From Lachnospiraceae bacterium (GTDB lineage Bacteria; Bacillota; Clostridia; Lachnospirales; Lachnospiraceae), in contig DLZQ01000060.1 in NCBI GenBank assembly GCA_003447295.1, forward strand, positions 34,975-46,330: a stretch of DNA of 11,356 nt, in the 5' to 3' direction. How positions within the stretch are numbered: the first letter of the stretch is position 1; each line of letters begins with the position of its first letter. Below the pieces are notes generated by a model, which had not been told where the DNA came from, ran no database searches, and was given only the letters and a program-made list of their open reading frames with translations. The position numbers were made by a program, and so were the translations under genes. Shown here piece by piece: positions 6,659 to 11,356 of this stretch.

Positions 6659-6684
6659 CTTTCGTAAGGATATAACTAAAGTTT

Positions 6685-6713
6685 ATTCTAACACACCTGA
6701 GGGCTTCTGCCAA
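6685..6713 (-). promoter_or_regulatory. Sigma-A promoter of lipid kinase gene
   Basis: Minus-strand TTGGCA (6713-6708), a 17-base spacer and TAGAAT (6690-6685), about 40 bases before the start codon. Confidence 0.65.
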
Positions 6714-6732
6714 CATTGTTCATTTTCCATCT

Positions 6733-6760
6733 TTGCAACTTGATCGTTCTATGCTATACT
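6733..6760 (+). promoter_or_regulatory. Sigma-A promoter of glyA
   Basis: TTGCAA (6733-6738), a 16-base spacer and TATACT (6755-6760). The leader is about 40 bases and begins with a small CTAAAC/GTTTAG inverted repeat (6759-6775); it is too short for a known purine or glycine riboswitch. Confidence 0.7.
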
Positions 6761-6806
6761 AAACCATAAGTTTAGCGAATTAACGTAACATAAGGAGGAA
6801 TGAGGC

Positions 6807-8045
6807 ATGTATTCATTGGATGAAGTAAAAAAAGTAGATCCCGAGGTGGCACAGGCCATTATCGACGAGGAGAATCGTCAGAACAGTCATATCGAGCTGA
6901 TCGCTTCCGAGAACTGGGTGAGTAAGGCAGTCATGGCGGCTATGGGCAGTCCCCTGACCAATAAATATGCGGAAGGTTATCCCGGCAAGAGATATTACGG
7001 TGGCTGTGAATGCGTGGATGTTATCGAGAATCTGGCAATCGAGCGTGCCAAGAAACTGTTTGGCTGTGATTATGCCAATGTACAGCCTCATTCCGGAGCA
7101 CAGGCGAATATGGCAGTGCAGTTTGCTGTACTGAAGCCCGGTGATACTATCATGGGTATGAATCTGGATCACGGCGGACATCTGACCCATGGTTCACCTG
7201 TGAATATGTCCGGTAAATATTTCCATGTAGTACCTTATGGCGTGGATGACAACGGATTCTTAGATTATGACAGAATGAGAGAACTGGCACTGGAATGCAA
7301 GCCTAAGATGATCATTGCCGGTGCTTCTGCGTATGCCAGAACCATTGATTTCAAGAAGTTCCGTGAAGTGGCGGACGAAGTGGGCGCCGTACTGATGGTG
7401 GATATGGCACATATCGCAGGACTGGTGGCAGCAGGCCTTCATCCAAGTCCCATTCCTTATGCGGATGTAGTGACCACTACCACACATAAGACCCTGCGTG
7501 GACCCAGAGGCGGTATGATCCTGTGCAATAAGGAAGCCAATGAGAAGTTCAACTTCAACAAAGCCATCTTCCCCGGCATCCAGGGCGGCCCTCTGATGCA
7601 TGTCATCGCTGCCAAGGCAGTCTGCTTCGAGGAAGCATTAAGCGACGACTTTAAAGTATATCAGAAGAATATCGTGGACAATGCCCAGGCATTGTGCAAG
7701 GGTCTGATGAGCCGTGATATCAAGATCGTATCCGGCGGCACCGACAACCACCTGATGCTGGTGGATCTGACCCCTTACGGACTGACCGGTAAGGCTGTGG
7801 AGAAGCTGCTGGATGCAGCGCACATCACTGCCAACAAGAACACCATCCCCAACGATCCCCAGTCTCCGTTCGTGACCAGCGGTATCCGTTTAGGAACCCC
7901 TGCTGTAACCTCCAGAGGTCTGAACACCGAGGACATGGATCAGGTGGCAGAAGCCATTGCTCTGGTCATCAAGGGCGGCGAAGAGCAGGTTCCCGCAGCC
8001 AGAGCCATCATTCAGAAATTAACAGACAAGTATCCTTTGATCTAA
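6807..8045 (+). CDS. glyA: Serine hydroxymethyltransferase
   Basis: A pyridoxal-phosphate enzyme of the cytoplasm that converts serine and tetrahydrofolate to glycine and 5,10-methylene-tetrahydrofolate, the main source of one-carbon units. The 412 residues match the bacterial family length. Motifs include [10 protein letters not shown] near the N-terminus (30-39), [16 protein letters not shown] (51-66), [10 protein letters not shown] (92-101), [11 protein letters not shown] (198-208) and [14 protein letters not shown] (223-236), whose Lys228 should carry the cofactor. The ATG at 6807 has a textbook AAGGAGG (6792-6798) eight bases upstream. The gene is transcribed alone, between its own promoter and a strong terminator, divergent from the lipid kinase gene. 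Confidence 0.98.
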   Translation: MYSLDEVKKVDPEVAQAIIDEENRQNSHIELIASENWVSKAVMAAMGSPLTNKYAEGYPGKRYYGGCECVDVIENLAIERAKKLFGCDYANVQPHSGAQANMAVQFAVLKPGDTIMGMNLDHGGHLTHGSPVNMSGKYFHVVPYGVDDNGFLDYDRMRELALECKPKMIIAGASAYARTIDFKKFREVADEVGAVLMVDMAHIAGLVAAGLHPSPIPYADVVTTTTHKTLRGPRGGMILCNKEANEKFNFNKAIFPGIQGGPLMHVIAAKAVCFEEALSDDFKVYQKNIVDNAQALCKGLMSRDIKIVSGGTDNHLMLVDLTPYGLTGKAVEKLLDAAHITANKNTIPNDPQSPFVTSGIRLGTPAVTSRGLNTEDMDQVAEAIALVIKGGEEQVPAARAIIQKLTDKYPLI

Positions 8046-8055
8046 AGATCAGAGC

Positions 8056-8087
8056 ATCAAAAAAAGAGCCGAAAGGCTCTTTTTTGA
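8056..8087 (+). terminator. Terminator of glyA
   Basis: GAGCC (8066-8070) and GGCTC (8075-8079) close a GAAA tetraloop, and the stem is extended by A and T runs on each side. Six T residues (8080-8085) complete it for the plus strand. Confidence 0.93.
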
Positions 8088-8143
8088 TACTCTGAAATGC
8101 TCCGAAATGCAATAAAAATGCCTGAAAAAGATAAAAATGGGGG

Positions 8144-8172
8144 TTGCCTTTCATACTTTACTGTGCTAGAAT
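8144..8172 (+). promoter_or_regulatory. Sigma-A promoter of the ACT-hom-aspartokinase unit
   Basis: TTGCCT (8144-8149), a 17-base spacer and TAGAAT (8167-8172). It is the only convincing promoter I see ahead of the three-gene unit. Confidence 0.7.
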
Positions 8173-8191
8173 ATCCCTCAGTGAAAAACAA

Positions 8192-8210
8192 GTGTCCGTA
8201 CTACGGATAC
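8192..8210 (+). promoter_or_regulatory. Leader hairpin before the ACT-domain gene
   Basis: GTGTCCGT (8192-8199) and ACGGATAC (8203-8210) form an 8-bp stem with one G-T pair and a 3-base loop, inside the roughly 50-base leader and just upstream of the ribosome site. It has no T run and does not resemble a T-box or a leader-peptide attenuator. Confidence 0.45.
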
Positions 8211-8231
8211 GAATTGCGGAAAGGATAACAT

Positions 8232-8675
8232 ATGGGAGAAACGACCAAGTATTTCGTGGTGAAGCAGAAGGCGATCCCCGAGGTACTGTTAAAGGTAGTG
8301 GAAGCAAAGCGGCTTCTTGAGTCAGAGAAGGTTCTGACCATACAGGAAGCGGTTGATGCAGTTGGCATCAGCCGCAGTTCTTTTTATAAGTACAAGGATG
8401 ATATCTTTCCGTTTCATGACAATTCCCAGGGAACGACCATCACACTGACTTTCCAGATGGATGACGAACCGGGAATCTTGTCGGATGTGCTGAAGATCAT
8501 CGCAGAGTACCGGGCGAATATCCTGACGATCCATCAGAGTATTCCGATCAACGGAATCGCATCTCTGACACTGAGTATACAGGTACTGCAGACTACGGGA
8601 GATATTTCCCGGATGATTGAACAGCTGGAGGGGCAGCCCAGTGTACATCATGTGAAAATACTGGCAAAGGAATAA
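8232..8675 (+). CDS. ACT domain-containing protein, UPF0735/PheB family
   Basis: A 147-residue cytoplasmic protein of the UPF0735 type, the usual length. The N-terminal third contains a helix-turn-helix-like stretch, LTIQEAVDAVGISRSSFYKY (35-54), which may be regulatory. Residues about 68-145 form an ACT domain with the characteristic DDEPGILSDVLKIIAEYRAN (77-96), where ACT domains usually hold the ligand-contact turn. Bacillus PheB lies beside a prephenate dehydratase gene; in clostridia relatives are often next to hom. The exact function is not established. The ATG at 8232 has AAAGGA six bases upstream. A gap of 36 bases without a terminator leads to hom, which argues for one transcript. 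Confidence 0.9.
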   Translation: MGETTKYFVVKQKAIPEVLLKVVEAKRLLESEKVLTIQEAVDAVGISRSSFYKYKDDIFPFHDNSQGTTITLTFQMDDEPGILSDVLKIIAEYRANILTIHQSIPINGIASLTLSIQVLQTTGDISRMIEQLEGQPSVHHVKILAKE

Positions 8676-8711
8676 TGCTGGAACCAAAAAGATAAAAGCG
8701 AGGAGAATATT

Positions 8712-9923
8712 ATGATCAATGTTGCGGTATTGGGCTACGGCACCGTCGGCAGCGGTGTGGTAGAAGTTATCGAGAAAAATAAGGACATGGTAAATAAAAA
8801 GTCCGCACAGGACCTGGAAGTGAAATACATCCTGGATCTGAGAGACTTTCCCGGAGATCCTTATGAGAATAAGGTCATTCATGATTTCAATACGATCTTA
8901 CAGGATGACAGCGTAACTATCATCTGTGAGACCATGGGCGGTGTCGGAGCTGCTTACCAGTTCACGAAGCAGGCACTGGAACTGGGCAAGAGTGTCTGCA
9001 CCTCCAACAAAGAGCTGGTAGCAAAGCATGGTCCTGAACTGTTGCAGATTGCCAGAGAGCACAACTGCAACTACTTATTCGAGGCAAGTGTGGGCGGCGG
9101 TATTCCCATTATCCGTCCGCTGAACTACTCACTGACTGCAGAGAAGATCGAGGCTGTCAACGGTATCTTAAACGGTACCACGAACTATATCTTAAGTAAA
9201 ATGGAAAAAGAAGGCGCGGATTTCGATACCGTTCTGAAGGAAGCACAGGACAAGGGCTATGCGGAGCGCAATCCGGAAGCAGATGTGGAAGGTCATGATG
9301 CCTGCCGCAAAATCGCGATTCTGTCTTCTCTGATGTTTGGCAAAAATGTGGACTCCGAGAAAATCCCTACCGAGGGTATTACGAAGATTACCGCAGCGGA
9401 TTTTGAATATGCCAATGCTACGGAGCATACCATCAAGCTGTTGGGCAGAAGCCGTGCGATTGACGATGACACAGCGGAAGTTATGGTGGCACCGTTCATG
9501 CTTCCCAAGGATCATCCCCTGGCCATGGTAGATGGGGTGTTCAATGCTGTATTTGTCACCGGCAATATGCTGGGAGATTCCATGTACTACGGACGGGGCG
9601 CAGGCAAGCTTCCCACCGCCAGTGCAGTGGTATCGGATGTCATCGACTGTGCAAGACATCAGGGCAAGGTGATCATGTGCTTCTGGGACAAAGAGGAAGT
9701 AAAGTTGGTAGATACAGGTGAGTCTGTAAGAAGCTTTTTTATCAGAGCAAAGGCCGGAGCGGAAGAAGCGGTAGAGGCTGCTTTCCCCGGAGGTAAAGAG
9801 CTGCATTTAGAAGACCGTAAGGAAGACTTCGGATACTTCACACAGCCCATGAAGGAGAGCGAGTTCCTGGCAAAATACGAAGCACTGGGTGAGCAGATGC
9901 TTGGCAGGATCCGCCTGGTGTAA
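8712..9923 (+). CDS. hom: Homoserine dehydrogenase
   Basis: Reduces aspartate semialdehyde to homoserine with NAD(P)H, at the branch to threonine and methionine. The 403-residue protein starts with the dinucleotide fold GYGTVGSGV (8-16). It continues with TSNKELVAKHG (97-107), EASVGGGIPIIRPL (124-137), NGILNGTTNYILSKM (150-164), NPEADVEGHDACRKIAIL (187-204, with Asp196 and Lys200 in the catalytic positions) and GRGAGKLPTASAVVSD (294-309). Residues about 320-403 take the place of the C-terminal ACT domain of enzymes such as Bacillus Hom (about 430 residues) but are shorter and lack the usual D-x-PG-x-L turn, so the feedback site may be altered or absent. The ATG at 8712 has GAGGAG seven bases upstream. 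No terminator separates it from the aspartokinase gene 52 bases on. Confidence 0.97.
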   Translation: MINVAVLGYGTVGSGVVEVIEKNKDMVNKKSAQDLEVKYILDLRDFPGDPYENKVIHDFNTILQDDSVTIICETMGGVGAAYQFTKQALELGKSVCTSNKELVAKHGPELLQIAREHNCNYLFEASVGGGIPIIRPLNYSLTAEKIEAVNGILNGTTNYILSKMEKEGADFDTVLKEAQDKGYAERNPEADVEGHDACRKIAILSSLMFGKNVDSEKIPTEGITKITAADFEYANATEHTIKLLGRSRAIDDDTAEVMVAPFMLPKDHPLAMVDGVFNAVFVTGNMLGDSMYYGRGAGKLPTASAVVSDVIDCARHQGKVIMCFWDKEEVKLVDTGESVRSFFIRAKAGAEEAVEAAFPGGKELHLEDRKEDFGYFTQPMKESEFLAKYEALGEQMLGRIRLV

Positions 9924-9975
9924 AAAAAGAATATTATAAAGAGTACTAAATATATATATTTGAGGAGAAAATGTT

Positions 9976-11295
9976 ATGTCAAAAGTAGTGAAATTCGGTG
10001 GAAGCTCTCTGGCAAGTGCAGAGCAGTTCAAAAAGGTAGGAAATATCATTCGTGCGGATAAGGAGAGGAAATATGTGGTACCTTCCGCACCGGGAAAAAG
10101 ATTTTCCAATGATACCAAGGTAACGGATATGCTGTATGCCTGCTATGATCTGGCAGATCAGGGCAAGAGCTTCAAAGCAGAGCTGGATGCCATTAAGGCG
10201 CGTTACCAGGAGATTATAGATGGTTTACAGCTGGATCTGGACCTTAGTGAAGAGTTCAAGACCATTGAGAAAAATTTCAAGGCAAAATCCGGAAGCAATT
10301 ATGCAGCTTCCCGTGGCGAATATCTGAACGGTATCATCATGGCAAATTACTTAGGCTATGATTTCATTGATGCGGCAACCGTAATTTTCTTTGATGAAAA
10401 CGGTGAGTTTGATGCAGCGAAGACCAACGAAGTACTTCGTGCCAGACTGGCAGAGAGCAAGGAAGCGGTAGTCCCCGGATTCTACGGTTCTATGCCTGAC
10501 GGAACGGTAAAGACCTTCTCCAGAGGCGGATCCGATATTACCGGTTCCATTGTGGCTAAGGCTGCCAAAGCAGATGTCTATGAGAATTGGACGGATGTGT
10601 CCGGTTTCCTGATCGCAGATCCCAGAATCATCGATCATCCCGAGGCTATTGAGACCATCACTTACCGCGAACTTCGCGAGCTGGCATATATGGGAGCTAC
10701 CGTACTGCATGAGGATGCCATCTTCCCGGTACGTCAGGAGGGTATTCCCATCAATATCCGTAATACCAATGCACCGGAAGACAACGGCACCTGGATCGTG
10801 GGAAGTACCTGCCAGAAGTCCAAATATGTCATCACCGGTATCGCCGGTAAAAAAGGCTTCTGCGCTGTGAATATTGAAAAAGATATGATGAACTCCGAGA
10901 TCGGTTTCGGCAGAAAAGTACTGCAGGCGTTTGAGGAGAACGGAATCTCCTTTGAACATGTTCCCTCCGGTATTGATACCATGACCGTATTCGTACATCA
11001 GGACGAATTCATGCACAAGGAGCAGAAAGTAGTGGCAGGCATCCACAGACTGGCAAATCCCGATACCATCGATATCGAGTCCGATCTGGCGCTGATCGCC
11101 GTGGTAGGTCGTGGCATGAAGTCCACCCGCGGTACAGCAGGCAGAATCTTCTCCGCACTGGCACACAAAAATATCAATGTCAAGATGATCGACCAGGGAT
11201 CCTCTGAGCTGAACATCATCATCGGTGTGGCAAATGATGATTTCGAGACCGCAATCAAGGCAATTTATGATATCTTTGTAATTACAAGACTATAA
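9976..11295 (+). CDS. Aspartate kinase
   Basis: Phosphorylates aspartate to aspartyl phosphate, the first step toward lysine, methionine and threonine. The 439-residue monofunctional enzyme resembles the Bacillus YclM (aspartokinase III) type more than the split-subunit LysC type. Motifs are KFGGSS (6-11), the substrate-binding region around AASRGEYLNG (110-119), FSRGGSDITG (181-190) and ENWTDVSGFLIADPR (203-217). Two C-terminal ACT domains are expected at about 285-360 and 370-439; the second contains VVGRGMKSTRGTAGRIFSAL (376-395) and SSELNIIIGV (409-418). These normally bind lysine or threonine; which one cannot be told. The ATG at 9976 has GAGGAG eight bases upstream; an ATG at 9971 is out of frame. 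Last gene of the three-gene unit; no plus-strand terminator is visible before the window ends. Confidence 0.96.
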   Translation: MSKVVKFGGSSLASAEQFKKVGNIIRADKERKYVVPSAPGKRFSNDTKVTDMLYACYDLADQGKSFKAELDAIKARYQEIIDGLQLDLDLSEEFKTIEKNFKAKSGSNYAASRGEYLNGIIMANYLGYDFIDAATVIFFDENGEFDAAKTNEVLRARLAESKEAVVPGFYGSMPDGTVKTFSRGGSDITGSIVAKAAKADVYENWTDVSGFLIADPRIIDHPEAIETITYRELRELAYMGATVLHEDAIFPVRQEGIPINIRNTNAPEDNGTWIVGSTCQKSKYVITGIAGKKGFCAVNIEKDMMNSEIGFGRKVLQAFEENGISFEHVPSGIDTMTVFVHQDEFMHKEQKVVAGIHRLANPDTIDIESDLALIAVVGRGMKSTRGTAGRIFSALAHKNINVKMIDQGSSELNIIIGVANDDFETAIKAIYDIFVITRL

Positions 11296-11308
11296 GCCGA
11301 TAGGATAT

Positions 11309-11335
11309 AAAAAAGGCAGGTCATTAAGACCTGTC
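11309..11335 (-). terminator. Minus-strand terminator of a gene beyond the right edge
   Basis: GGCAGGTC (11315-11322) pairs with GACCTGTC (11328-11335) around a 5-base loop, with one G-T pair. On the minus strand the stem is followed by T6, as expected of an intrinsic terminator; on the plus strand no T run follows. A TGA in the minus strand (11338-11336) directly before the stem, after six open codons, could be the stop of that convergent gene. Confidence 0.65.
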
Positions 11336-11356
11336 TCAGACTGTAGACAAAACGCT

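Noticed and set aside
8088..8231. T-box, threonine leader peptide or riboswitch ahead of the ACT-hom-aspartokinase unit
   Set aside because: The leader after the predicted promoter is only about 50 bases, with no T-box consensus, no run of Thr/Ile/Lys/Met codons and no terminator; only a small hairpin is present.
8322..8882. Minus-strand open frame of 186 codons across the ACT-hom junction
   Set aside because: Covers two firmly assigned genes in antisense and shows no start signal or family motif.
9192..9806. Minus-strand open frame of 204 codons opposite hom
   Set aside because: Antisense shadow of a conserved catalytic domain, without a ribosome site or recognisable motif.
10351..11166. 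Long minus-strand open frame of 271 codons opposite the aspartokinase gene
   Set aside because: It lies wholly antisense to a well-supported gene, has no ribosome site or recognisable domain, and its His/Cys-rich composition is typical of the mirror of a normal coding frame.

Overview
The window looks like a stretch of ordinary chromosome from a spore-forming (or spore-lineage) Clostridia member, most likely the Lachnospiraceae. The grounds are a SpoIIM homologue, moderate GC content, consensus AGGAGG-type ribosome binding sites, sigma-A promoters of TTGACA/TATAAT type, Gram-positive lipid-kinase and PAP2 types, and a stand-alone UPF0735 ACT protein next to hom and an aspartokinase. No insertion sequence, phage gene, CRISPR array, rRNA or tRNA gene was found, and composition shows no obvious break. 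I do not see a new biological system; the findings are modest, mostly regulatory details and context hypotheses.

Layout from left to right. Positions 1-84 are the tail of an unseen upstream unit, ending in a strong terminator. spoIIM (157-759, +) converges tightly on a type I DAHP synthase gene (772-1800, -), with a mini-hairpin across the junction. A divergent promoter region (about 1800-2036) separates the DAHP synthase gene from an NhaC-family antiporter (2037-3584, +). glf, encoding UDP-galactopyranose mutase (3657-4772, +), follows the antiporter. A strong bidirectional terminator (4814-4850) separates glf from a convergent pair of lipid genes on the minus strand: a PAP2-type membrane phosphatase (4871-5554) and a YegS/DgkB-type lipid kinase (5677-6645). 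A second divergent promoter region leads to glyA (6807-8045, +), which has its own terminator. Finally comes a co-directional three-gene unit with one clear promoter: an ACT-domain protein (8232-8675), homoserine dehydrogenase (8712-9923) and aspartokinase (9976-11295). A hairpin at the right edge is built as a minus-strand terminator, so a convergent gene probably lies just outside the window.

How they fit together. The right part serves aspartate-family amino acids: aspartokinase and homoserine dehydrogenase catalyse the first and third steps toward threonine and methionine, and glyA links serine, glycine and one-carbon metabolism. The DAHP synthase opens the aromatic pathway. The neighbouring antiporter could be a cation/proton antiporter or a Na+-coupled carboxylate or amino-acid transporter. 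The lipid kinase and phosphatase could act in opposite directions on diacylglycerol/phosphatidate-type lipids. glf would supply UDP-galactofuranose for a surface glycan made elsewhere.
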